A stretch of 5,749 bases of DNA from Kocuria sp. (lineage in GTDB: Bacteria; Actinomycetota; Actinomycetes; Actinomycetales; Micrococcaceae). The position numbers and the translations under genes are program-made. Positions within the stretch are counted from its first letter, which is position 1. Each line of letters begins with the position of its first letter. The stretch spans positions 1-5,749 of the forward strand of contig JAKDKI010000161.1 in the NCBI GenBank assembly GCA_030453435.1, read 5' to 3'. Shown piece after piece: positions 1 through 5,720 of this stretch. Below the pieces are notes generated by a model that did no database searches, was not told the origin of the DNA, and saw only the letters and a list, made by a program, of their open reading frames with translations.

Positions 1-137
1 CCCCGCGCCCCGCCGGGCCCGCCGCCGCCCCGCCCCCGGCCCCGCCCCCGCCCCCGCGCCCCCCGCCCCCCCCCGCCGGGGCCCCCCCCCCCGCCCGCCC
101 GCCCGCCCGGCCGCGCGCCCGCCGCCGCGCCCCCGGC
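1..137. repeat. A/T-free C-rich low-complexity tract, probable assembly artefact
   Basis: By count this stretch has 100 C, 37 G and no A or T; the first A is at 138. It consists of C runs of 3 to 11 broken by short G interruptions, including four tandem GCCC units near 93-108. The rest of the window is GC-rich but never close to this. It has no coding content. The left edge of the window is probably a contig end. There, reads pointing outward are minus-strand reads, and spurious G calls at their 3' ends would appear as C on the plus strand. This is inference; a genuine C-rich repeat is possible but unlikely. Confidence 0.75.
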
Positions 138-185
138 ACCTTCCCCAGCAAGGGCCCGGGGGCGGCGTCGTGGTTTATGTGGTCG
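138..185. other. Short non-coding stretch downstream of tesB
   Basis: These 48 bases lie between the artefact-like tract and the tesB stop codon. Base composition becomes mixed again towards tesB. It contains a GGGCCC palindrome but no convincing stem followed by a U-run on the tesB-sense strand. No terminator or gene can be called, and part of it may share the low sequence quality of the tract before it. Confidence 0.4.
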
Positions 186-1082
186 CTAGTCCGACTGGAA
201 CTCGGGCAGGCGCATCATGCCCTCCTGAGCGGTCGTGGCGATCAATGTGCCGTCCTGAGTGAACATTCGACCGACACCCAGGCCGCGAGCCGAGGATGCG
301 CTGGGGGAGGCCTGGACGTAGAGGATCCATTCATCGGCACGGGCATCGCGGTGCCACCACATGGCGTGGTCCAGGGACGCCACGTTGAGGCCGGGCTCGA
401 CCCAGGATTTGCCGTGACGGCGCAGCACCGGCTCCAGCATCGTGTAGTCGGAGGCGTAAGCCAGGGCCGCGCGGTGGATGAGAGGGTCGTCGGGCAGGGG
501 CGCAAGTGCCTTGATCCACACGGCGTTGTACGCCTCATTGGTGCCGCGCCACGGAAGGAACAGTGGCTCGGTCACGTAGCGCATGTCGAAAGGCCGTTCC
601 AATGCGGTGGCTCGCGCTTCCGGAAGATCAATACTGCCCAGCAGGTCGCGCAGCGTGGGCAGGCTCTCCGGGTCCGGCACGTTCTGGGGCATCTCGTCCT
701 GATGGTCCAACCCGTCCGCCCCGGACTGGAAGGAAGCGATCATCGACAGAATCGTCTTGCCGTCCTGGTAAGCATGGATGCGCCGCGCGGAAAACGAACG
801 CCCGTCGCGAACACGCTCCACCCCGAAGGTGATCGGAAAATTCACGTCACCGGGGCGCAAGAAGTAGGCGTGCAACGAATGGATGGCCCGTTCCTCCGGC
901 ACCGTACGCATCGCCGCCATGGCGGCTTGGGCCAGCACCTGCCCGCCGTACACCCGGTTACGCATGCTCGTGATCGTCTGACCGACGAAAATATCCTCGA
1001 GGGTTCTGGCCCCTCCTCCGTCTGCCAGGTCCAACATTTGGAGCAGGGCTTTCACGGGTTCCTTCTGGGGATCAACACTCAT
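186..1082 (-). CDS. tesB: Acyl-CoA thioesterase II (TesB-like double-hotdog)
   Basis: It probably hydrolyses medium- to long-chain acyl-CoA to free fatty acid and CoA in the cytosol. Counting from the ATG at 1082 (298 residues), family motifs run in order: RVYGGQVLAQA near 43-53, SLHAYFLRPGD near 69-79, VRDGRSFSARR near 91-101, LAYASDY near 207-213, SLDHAMWWHR near 236-245, SASSARG near 261-267 and AQEGMMR near 285-291. The E. coli catalytic triad Asp204/Thr228/Gln278 corresponds to Asp212, Ser236 and Gln286, with identical spacing (24 and 50), so Thr is replaced by Ser. Length matches E. coli TesB (about 286). A GTG at 1091 would add three residues, but neither start has a clear Shine-Dalgarno. 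I prefer the ATG because a TAGAGT -10-like hexamer lies seven bases before it, suggesting a leaderless mRNA. It is divergent from the thioesterase at 1118. Family assignment is firm; chain-length preference is not visible. Confidence 0.93.
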   Translation of the reverse strand: MSVDPQKEPVKALLQMLDLADGGGARTLEDIFVGQTITSMRNRVYGGQVLAQAAMAAMRTVPEERAIHSLHAYFLRPGDVNFPITFGVERVRDGRSFSARRIHAYQDGKTILSMIASFQSGADGLDHQDEMPQNVPDPESLPTLRDLLGSIDLPEARATALERPFDMRYVTEPLFLPWRGTNEAYNAVWIKALAPLPDDPLIHRAALAYASDYTMLEPVLRRHGKSWVEPGLNVASLDHAMWWHRDARADEWILYVQASPSASSARGLGVGRMFTQDGTLIATTAQEGMMRLPEFQSD

Positions 1083-1089
1083 GAGTTCC

Positions 1090-1095
1090 ACTCTA
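1090..1095 (-). promoter_or_regulatory. Possible -10 element for leaderless tesB mRNA
   Basis: On the minus strand 1095-1090 reads TAGAGT, matching the TAnnnT pattern of actinobacterial -10 elements. Seven bases separate it from the A of the tesB ATG at 1082, the distance expected if transcription starts at or next to the start codon. No good -35 is seen about 17 bases further upstream, which would fall around the start codon of the divergent gene. One degenerate hexamer is weak evidence. Confidence 0.3.
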
Positions 1096-1117
1096 GTGCT
1101 GGGCCGGATGTGATCTG

Positions 1118-1594
1118 ATGGGGGACATGACTTCCGTAACCATCCCCATCCAAATGCGTTTCTCGGACATGGACGCCTACGGTCACATCAACAATGTGAT
1201 CATGGTGCGTTTCTTCGAGGACGCCCGCGTGCGCTTGACTTCCTCACCTATCAAGGCGGACGCCGATCACGGCATTCCGGAGGACACCACGTTCCGCGAG
1301 TCAATCGGTGACACCCGCACCGTGGTGGTCCACCAGAACATCGACTACAAAGAACAGCTGTTCTACCGCCACGAACCCGTGTACGTGCGCACCTGGATCT
1401 CCAAGGTGGGCGGCTCGTCCTTTACGATTTCTTACCGCTTGCAAGAAGAGGACGCCTCATCTGTTTACGCGGAAGGGGAATCCGTGATGGTCTTAATGGA
1501 CCCGGAGACGGGCAAGAGTCAGAAACTCTCAGACGATCACAGGGCCCTCTTGGACGCCCTGGCAGACGAGGTCAAGGAGCTCGACGAACGATGA
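1118..1594 (+). CDS. Single-hotdog acyl-CoA thioesterase (4HBT/YbgC type)
   Basis: A 158-residue protein with one hotdog domain covering roughly residues 7-140, the normal size for the 4-hydroxybenzoyl-CoA thioesterase/YbgC group. The signature RFSDMDAYGHINN spans residues 14-26; by comparison with Pseudomonas 4HBT (FGDCDPAG, Asp17), Asp19 is the likely catalytic residue. The later blocks VVVHQNIDYKEQL (69-81) and VYVRTWISKVGGSSFTISY (88-106) fit the central helix-to-sheet part of the fold. It should hydrolyse an acyl- or aryl-CoA in the cytosol; substrate cannot be read from sequence. A second ATG at 1127 gives a protein three residues shorter; the GGGGGA before it is only one base away, so too close for a good ribosome site. 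Neither start is decisive. Its stop overlaps the next gene by ATGA, so the two are probably translated together. Confidence 0.88.
   Translation: MGDMTSVTIPIQMRFSDMDAYGHINNVIMVRFFEDARVRLTSSPIKADADHGIPEDTTFRESIGDTRTVVVHQNIDYKEQLFYRHEPVYVRTWISKVGGSSFTISYRLQEEDASSVYAEGESVMVLMDPETGKSQKLSDDHRALLDALADEVKELDER
1574..1594 (+). promoter_or_regulatory. Ribosome site and ATGA stop-start overlap
   Basis: AAGGAG (1574-1579) inside the end of the thioesterase gene, an 11-base spacer and the ATGA at 1591-1594 set the start of the downstream unknown gene and point to translational coupling. Confidence 0.75.
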
Positions 1595-2304
1595 CACACC
1601 CTGGGGGTGCACCGACCCCCGGCATTTCACTTGCCGGCCCAGCGGAAGCCTCTGACCTGGCAACGCTGCTGAGTCGCGCCCGCAGTCTGGACGCGAACGC
1701 TGCCGTACGACTGCAAGGCTTCGGTCATGCCCTGGCCACGTGGGTTCCGGTCATCTATCCAACAAATATCCTTGACCCCTCGCCGGTGGTGCTCGGATTG
1801 CGGGCGATGTCCCTGGCCCATCCAACGGACCTTGATCTCACGGTTCCCGTTTCGGCCATTCTCGACAGGTTGGCGCGGTTCTCTTTGTCGGATCCCGCAC
1901 TCGGGAGCGAGCCAGTGCATATCAGCGCACCTCCGCAGGAGGTTGCCGCACCGTGGGCGGGCATGGTTGCACCGCGCGGGGGGTGGACGAAACGCGGCGT
2001 TGTGTCCGCGCACCACGTGCGCGATGTGGCCCGTGCCGGTATCCAGAAAGTCGCGGACGCCGTGCCCAACGATTCCGGGGCCGCCATTGTGTCCAAGGTG
2101 CGCTCAGAAATCTGGGGTGCCAGCTCCGGATGGGGCCCCATGGAGGTTCCTGACATCCCGGACGGCGCGGCCTTCGGACTGGACGTGCTCGGCTTCATCC
2201 CGCCCTCGGAATTCGAGGTGGCTGTTGCGGCCGAACAAACCGGGCAGTGGCTGAGGCTCTCGACAGAGGCCGGTCACGTGGTGGTCAAGAACGGCCAACG
2301 CTAA
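1591..2304 (+). CDS. Conserved-looking actinobacterial protein of unknown function
   Basis: I do not recognise a characterised family. The 237-residue product has no signal peptide, no clear membrane segment and no known catalytic signature. Visible blocks are an Ala/Leu-rich helical region (22-55) leading to the hydrophobic ATWVPVIYPTNILDP (49-63), a Pro/Ala linker (113-122), a PWAGMVAPRGGW segment (121-132), a helix-prone stretch (139-158), and a C-terminal part with FGLDVLGFIPPSEFEVAVA (195-213) ending in HVVVKNGQR. The start is well supported: ATG at 1591 overlaps the preceding stop as ATGA, and AAGGAG at 1574-1579 lies 11 bases upstream. Codon use resembles the neighbours, so it is a real gene. 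From memory, M. tuberculosis Rv2475c (small thioesterase) is followed by an unknown protein of similar size (Rv2474c), which may be the counterpart. The coupling suggests a role linked to the thioesterase, but this is inference. Confidence 0.85.
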   Translation: MTHPGGAPTPGISLAGPAEASDLATLLSRARSLDANAAVRLQGFGHALATWVPVIYPTNILDPSPVVLGLRAMSLAHPTDLDLTVPVSAILDRLARFSLSDPALGSEPVHISAPPQEVAAPWAGMVAPRGGWTKRGVVSAHHVRDVARAGIQKVADAVPNDSGAAIVSKVRSEIWGASSGWGPMEVPDIPDGAAFGLDVLGFIPPSEFEVAVAAEQTGQWLRLSTEAGHVVVKNGQR

Positions 2305-2316
2305 AGAGCTTCTCGG

Positions 2317-2360
2317 ACAAGACGGCAGGGCCGGTGCGTGCACCAGCCCTGCCGTCTTGT
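2317..2360. terminator. Bidirectional intrinsic-type terminator between convergent genes
   Basis: The arms 2317-2330 and 2347-2360 are perfectly complementary over 14 bp; one more C-G pair (2331/2346), a C/A mismatch and a further 4-bp GGTG/CACC step close on a four-base CGTG loop. On the plus strand the stem is followed by TGTTCTG, so with the arm's own TTGT it makes a loose T-rich tail. On the minus strand no good T-run follows. Its position 12 bases after the stop at 2304 and 27 bases beyond the globin stop fits a shared terminator for both converging operons, stronger in the plus direction. Confidence 0.8.
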
Positions 2361-2387
2361 TGTTCTGCGTAGCTCGACCAGCGCCGG

Positions 2388-2924
2388 TCAGCCCGGCCGG
2401 TTCACCATGGCGTGAGCCGCACGGTCGAAGTAATCCCACATAATGCCGTCGTGCAGCGGGGACAGCTCCAGGGTGTCCATGGCGGCGCGCATGTGCTTGA
2501 GCCATGTTTCGCGCGCCCACGTGTCCACGGGGAACGGCGCGTGTCGCATGCGCAGCCGCGGATGCCCGCGTTCCTCCGAATAGGTGGTGGGCCCGCCCCA
2601 GTACTGCTCCAAGAACATCCGCAGGCGGCGTTCGGCCGGCCCCAGATCCTCTTCGGGATACATGGCCTTGAAATCCTCATCCTGGGCCACGCGCTGATAG
2701 AACTCCCGGGTGAGCTTGGTGAACGTCTCGTGTCCGCCCACCTGCGCGTAGAACGAATCCGACGACGCCGCTTCGGCCGCCTCTCGTGCGTCACCCACTT
2801 GCTGCGGGGGCTGCGTCACGGACTGGGCCGCGGAACGGGAACCCACGGCGCCCAAAGTGAACGTGCGGCGCCCTTCGGGCGGCCCGGCCTGGGGGTTGAG
2901 GGGAGGTTGTTGGGAATCACTCAT
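2388..2924 (-). CDS. glbO: Group II truncated haemoglobin (TrHbO) with N-terminal extension
   Basis: This 178-residue haem protein has a typical TrHbO globin domain from about residue 58 (FYAQVGGHETF) to the end. Against M. tuberculosis GlbO, the key residues align without gaps at an offset of 53: Tyr B10 = Tyr76, Tyr CD1 = Tyr89, proximal His F8 = His128 and Trp G8 = Trp141. The highly conserved stretches RLRMFLEQYWGGP (100-112) and GHPRLRMRHAPF (120-131) are intact. Group II globins bind O2 very tightly and are implicated in redox or peroxidase-type chemistry; the role here is not shown. Residues 1-57 are an extra Gln/Pro/Ala/Ser-rich, probably disordered segment absent from M. tuberculosis GlbO. 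The ATG is supported by AAGGAG at 2941-2936 with an 11-base spacer and by the ATGA overlap with the pepN stop, and no internal Met precedes the domain. It is the downstream gene of a pepN-glbO pair. Confidence 0.95.
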   Translation of the reverse strand: MSDSQQPPLNPQAGPPEGRRTFTLGAVGSRSAAQSVTQPPQQVGDAREAAEAASSDSFYAQVGGHETFTKLTREFYQRVAQDEDFKAMYPEEDLGPAERRLRMFLEQYWGGPTTYSEERGHPRLRMRHAPFPVDTWARETWLKHMRAAMDTLELSPLHDGIMWDYFDRAAHAMVNRPG

Positions 2925-2941
2925 GTGGACGGGGTCTCCTT
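2921..2941 (-). promoter_or_regulatory. Ribosome site and ATGA overlap of pepN and glbO
   Basis: AAGGAG (2941-2936) within the last codons of pepN, an 11-base spacer and the shared ATGA (2924-2921) place the globin start and imply coupled translation. The arrangement and spacing are identical to those at 1574-1594. Confidence 0.75.
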
Positions 2942-5494
2942 TGCTGCGGCTGCATCGACCGACTGGGCCGCCACGGCTCGGCGGATGGCATCCTGACGCT
3001 CCAATACGATCCGGCGTAGCCCGTTGTGCTCGGAACCCAGCCGGTCCAGGAACCGCTGAGCGTCGTCGACGGTTGCCTGCGCTGCCAGTCGCGGGAACAG
3101 ACCGGCCGCAATCTGCTGGGACAGCTCATGCGTGCGGGTGGTCCACACGTCGGTGACCGCCTCGAAGTACTTGTCCGCGTACGGGGTTACGAGTTCCTGG
3201 TCATGGGCGCGGAAGAATCCCGCGATAGCGGCCTGCTGTTGCGAATTGGGCAGCGAGCCGTCCACCACGATCTGTTGCCACGCGGCAGCCTTGGCCTCGG
3301 GCGTGGGAATCGCGGCGCGGGCCGTGGCCGCCGCAATGGCACCGGTTTCCGTGTTGTCCTTGGCCAGGGCGGCGTCGATGTCCGATTCGTTGCGTCGACC
3401 TGCGGCGATGAGGGCGATCAGCACCACCCAGCGGGTGTCGGTGTCCATCTCCACACCGGTGGGGATGTTCTCGCCGCGATCGAAGGCATCGAGCTGATCG
3501 AACTGCTCGGAGGTCACCGCACGGCGGGCAAAGGCACGGAAGAACTGCCACTGGTGATCCGATCCCGGGGCGGAAGCTTCCACCAACTTCCAGATCGACG
3601 CTGCGGAGTCGGCGCGGATCTCGTCCGCGTCCTCCGGCGCCAGGTAGTAATCGAGCACAGTGTCCAACTGCCGTAACTGAACCTGGACCGCGGTGGAATC
3701 CGTCTCTCGGCCGATGTTGGCCAGAACCAACTGGACGTACTCGCGGGCCGGGGAAACACCGTCGTGCACGGAATCCCAAGCGGCACCCCACACGAGCGAC
3801 CTGGGCAGGGACTCTTCGAAATCAGCCAGGTGATTCGAGGCCGTGTCCTGAGAGCACTCGTCCAGGCGGATCTTGGCATAGGCCAGGTCATCGTCATTGA
3901 GCAGCACCAGGTCCGGGCGCTCACGGCCCACGAGCTCGGGCACCTCGGTGCGTTCGCCGTCCACGTCCAGTTCGACGCGGTGCGTGCGAACCAGACTGTT
4001 GGCGGCGTCGTCGTGATCGTAGAATCCAACGGCCAAGCGATGCGGGCGCAGTGTCGGGTGGCCCTCCTGACCGATCTGCTCTATCGCGAACGAGGTGATC
4101 ACACCGTCCTGGTCCGCCTCAACGTGCGGGATCAGGGTGTTGACCCCGGCCGTCTCGAGCCAGTGCTCGGTCCAGTCGGTGAGGTCGCGACCGCTTGCGG
4201 CCTCGAGCTCGACCATGAGATCCGAGAGTTCGGTATTGGCCCACGCGTGCTTGCCGAAGTACGCGTTGAGGCCGGCCATGAACTCTTCCTGGCCGACCCA
4301 GGCGACCAGCTGCTTGAGCACGGACGCGCCCTTGGCGTAGGTGATGCCGTCGAAGTTGACCAGCACGTCCTCGAGATCGCGGATCTCGGCCTTGATGGGG
4401 TGCGTGGTGGGCAGCTGATCCTGTTCGTAACCCCAGGACTTCTCGCCGGCCACGAACGTGGTCCACGCGTTGGTGTATTTGGTGTTCTGGGCGCACGCGA
4501 GCGTGGACATGTATTCCGCAAAGGACTCGTTGAGCCACAGGTCGTTCCACCAGCGCATGGTCACCAGATCGCCGAACCACATGTGGGCCAGCTCGTGCAA
4601 TACGGTGATGGCGCGGCGTTCCACGCGGGCCTGGGACGGCTTGGAACGGAAGATGTACTGCTCCACGAAGGTCACTGCGCCGGCGTTCTCCATGGCGCCG
4701 GCGTTGAACTGCGGGACGAACAGCTGATCGTACTTCTCGAACGGGTAGGGAACTCCGAACTGCGATTCGAAGAACTCGAAGCCCTGCTTGGTGACTCCGA
4801 ACATTTCGTCAGCGTCAACGTATTCAGACAGCGACTTGCGTGAGTACAGACCCAAATCGATGGTGCGGCCGTCCGAGGATGTCAGCGAATCAGTGATGGA
4901 CACGTACGGTCCGGCAATCAATGCTGTGATGTAGCAGGACATCACGGGAGTGGGGGAGAACGTCCAGCGGGCCACGCCCTCGCTCACCGCTACCGGCTCC
5001 GGGGTGGGCTGATTTGAGACCACGGCCCAGTGATCCGGGGCGGTCACGTCAAAACGGAAGGTGGCCTTCAAGTCGGGCTGCTCGAACACCGGGAACATTC
5101 GGCGGGCATCGGCGACCTCGAACTGGGTGTAGAGGTACACCTCGTTGTCCACCGGGTCCACAAAGCGGTGCAGACCTTCGCCGGTGTTCATGTAGGACAT
5201 GCGGGATTCCACGACCAGTTCGTTGGTTTCCGCGAGATCGGGGAGTTGGATGCGCACGCCGTCGCTGACCTTCGCCGGATCCAGCTGTTTCCCATTGAGG
5301 GTCACCGATTCCATTGATGCGGTGATCGCGTCAATGAACGTGTTCGCACCGGGCGTGGCCGCGAAACGAACCGTGGTGCGCGCCGCAAAAGTCTCCGGAT
5401 TATCCGTAAGATCCAGGACCACATCATAGGAATCGACCGATACAGTCTCCGCCCGTTGGACGGCTTCCTCTCGGGTCAAATTGATTCCGGGCAC
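2921..5494 (-). CDS. pepN: Aminopeptidase N, M1 zinc metallopeptidase
   Basis: A cytosolic zinc exopeptidase that removes N-terminal residues from peptides in the last steps of protein turnover. The 857-residue product has no signal peptide and is close to the usual length of actinobacterial PepN. Domain order is standard: an N-terminal beta domain (about 1-200), the catalytic domain (about 205-450) and an ERAP1-like helical C-terminal domain (about 500-840). The substrate-anchoring GAMEN motif is at 266-270. Zinc ligands are His300, His304 and Glu323 in the HELAH-X18-E arrangement, with Glu301 as the general base and Tyr385 (GITYAKGAS) as the likely transition-state Tyr. All key residues are present, so it should be active. 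The start is GTG at 5494, preceded by a purine-rich AGGAGAGGA ribosome site whose 3' end is eight bases upstream. It overlaps glbO by four bases and diverges from rpiB. Confidence 0.97.
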   Translation of the reverse strand: MPGINLTREEAVQRAETVSVDSYDVVLDLTDNPETFAARTTVRFAATPGANTFIDAITASMESVTLNGKQLDPAKVSDGVRIQLPDLAETNELVVESRMSYMNTGEGLHRFVDPVDNEVYLYTQFEVADARRMFPVFEQPDLKATFRFDVTAPDHWAVVSNQPTPEPVAVSEGVARWTFSPTPVMSCYITALIAGPYVSITDSLTSSDGRTIDLGLYSRKSLSEYVDADEMFGVTKQGFEFFESQFGVPYPFEKYDQLFVPQFNAGAMENAGAVTFVEQYIFRSKPSQARVERRAITVLHELAHMWFGDLVTMRWWNDLWLNESFAEYMSTLACAQNTKYTNAWTTFVAGEKSWGYEQDQLPTTHPIKAEIRDLEDVLVNFDGITYAKGASVLKQLVAWVGQEEFMAGLNAYFGKHAWANTELSDLMVELEAASGRDLTDWTEHWLETAGVNTLIPHVEADQDGVITSFAIEQIGQEGHPTLRPHRLAVGFYDHDDAANSLVRTHRVELDVDGERTEVPELVGRERPDLVLLNDDDLAYAKIRLDECSQDTASNHLADFEESLPRSLVWGAAWDSVHDGVSPAREYVQLVLANIGRETDSTAVQVQLRQLDTVLDYYLAPEDADEIRADSAASIWKLVEASAPGSDHQWQFFRAFARRAVTSEQFDQLDAFDRGENIPTGVEMDTDTRWVVLIALIAAGRRNESDIDAALAKDNTETGAIAAATARAAIPTPEAKAAAWQQIVVDGSLPNSQQQAAIAGFFRAHDQELVTPYADKYFEAVTDVWTTRTHELSQQIAAGLFPRLAAQATVDDAQRFLDRLGSEHNGLRRIVLERQDAIRRAVAAQSVDAAAAKETPST

Positions 5495-5556
5495 GTGAGT
5501 GATCCTCTCCTCGACAGCTGGGGGCGTGCGCGCCCTAAGCGCGCGAGCATCTAGCC

Positions 5557-5562
5557 ATTATG
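5557..5562 (-). promoter_or_regulatory. Candidate -10 element of pepN-glbO
   Basis: Minus-strand CATAAT differs from TATAAT at one base and lies 62 bases before the GTG start at 5494. It is the most A/T-rich hexamer in the intergenic region. No matching -35 is seen at 16-18 bases, so the call rests on this hexamer alone. Confidence 0.35.
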
Positions 5563-5576
5563 GCAGTCTGCGGCCA

Positions 5577-5602
5577 GGATCACACGGCGCGGGCTGTGAT
5601 CC
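5577..5602. repeat. Operator-like inverted repeat upstream of pepN
   Basis: GGATCACA (5577-5584) and TGTGATCC (5595-5602) are perfect inverted copies separated by ten G/C-only bases. The left arm lies where the -35 region of pepN would be if the -10 is CATAAT at 5562-5557. That position fits a repressor or activator site, but no regulator gene lies in the window. It could alternatively form an 8-bp hairpin with a 10-base loop; no T-run follows, so it is not an obvious terminator. Confidence 0.5.
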
Positions 5603-5720
5603 CTCTGATCAGGGCGATTTCCGGGGCCCACGGTACGGTGGTGAGTGTCAGATTGCCCTCGGCGGATACCCGGGAGAACACCCGCCCGGTACCGCACCTG
5701 ATCCAGGAGAATCCCCGCTC

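Larger units (their letters stand above)
5495..5720. promoter_or_regulatory. Divergent pepN-rpiB intergenic control region
   Basis: These 226 bases carry the start signals of both flanking genes. For pepN (minus strand) the best -10 candidate is CATAAT at 5562-5557, 5/6 to TATAAT, with no good -35 behind it; it lies within the short palindrome GCCATTATGGC (5554-5564). For rpiB (plus strand) TACGGT at 5634-5639 fits a TAnnnT -10 but is weak. Other structure includes a 6-bp GC hairpin with a CCTAA loop (5528-5544), an 8-bp inverted repeat (5577-5602), the palindrome CTGATCAG (5605-5612) and CGGTACCG (5687-5694). No small ORF looks real here. Confidence 0.5.

Noticed and set aside
1..137. Biological G-quadruplex or GCCC microsatellite
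   Set aside because: C runs would allow quadruplexes on the minus strand, but total absence of A/T and the edge position make a sequencing or assembly artefact more likely.
177..1118. Plus-strand open frame of 313 codons opposite tesB
   Set aside because: It is the antisense of a clear TesB gene; the product has no family motifs and is His/Gly/Arg-rich as expected of a reverse-frame shadow in GC-rich DNA.
2317..2360. Small RNA or attachment site in the convergent gap
   Set aside because: The hairpin is fully explained as a shared terminator; there is no integrase, duplicated core or separate promoter nearby.
2412..2996. Plus-strand open frame of 194 codons opposite glbO
   Set aside because: It mirrors the conserved globin codons in the opposite strand and shows no protein family features.
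3764..4843. Plus-strand open frame of 359 codons opposite pepN
   Set aside because: It lies wholly within the catalytic region of an intact pepN, has no recognisable domain and no ribosome site worth noting; long antisense frames are common in high-GC genes.
5577..5602. CRP/FNR-type operator
   Set aside because: CRP sites read TGTGA-N6-TCACA; here the arms are in the opposite order with a 10-base spacer, so the resemblance is only to the half-site.
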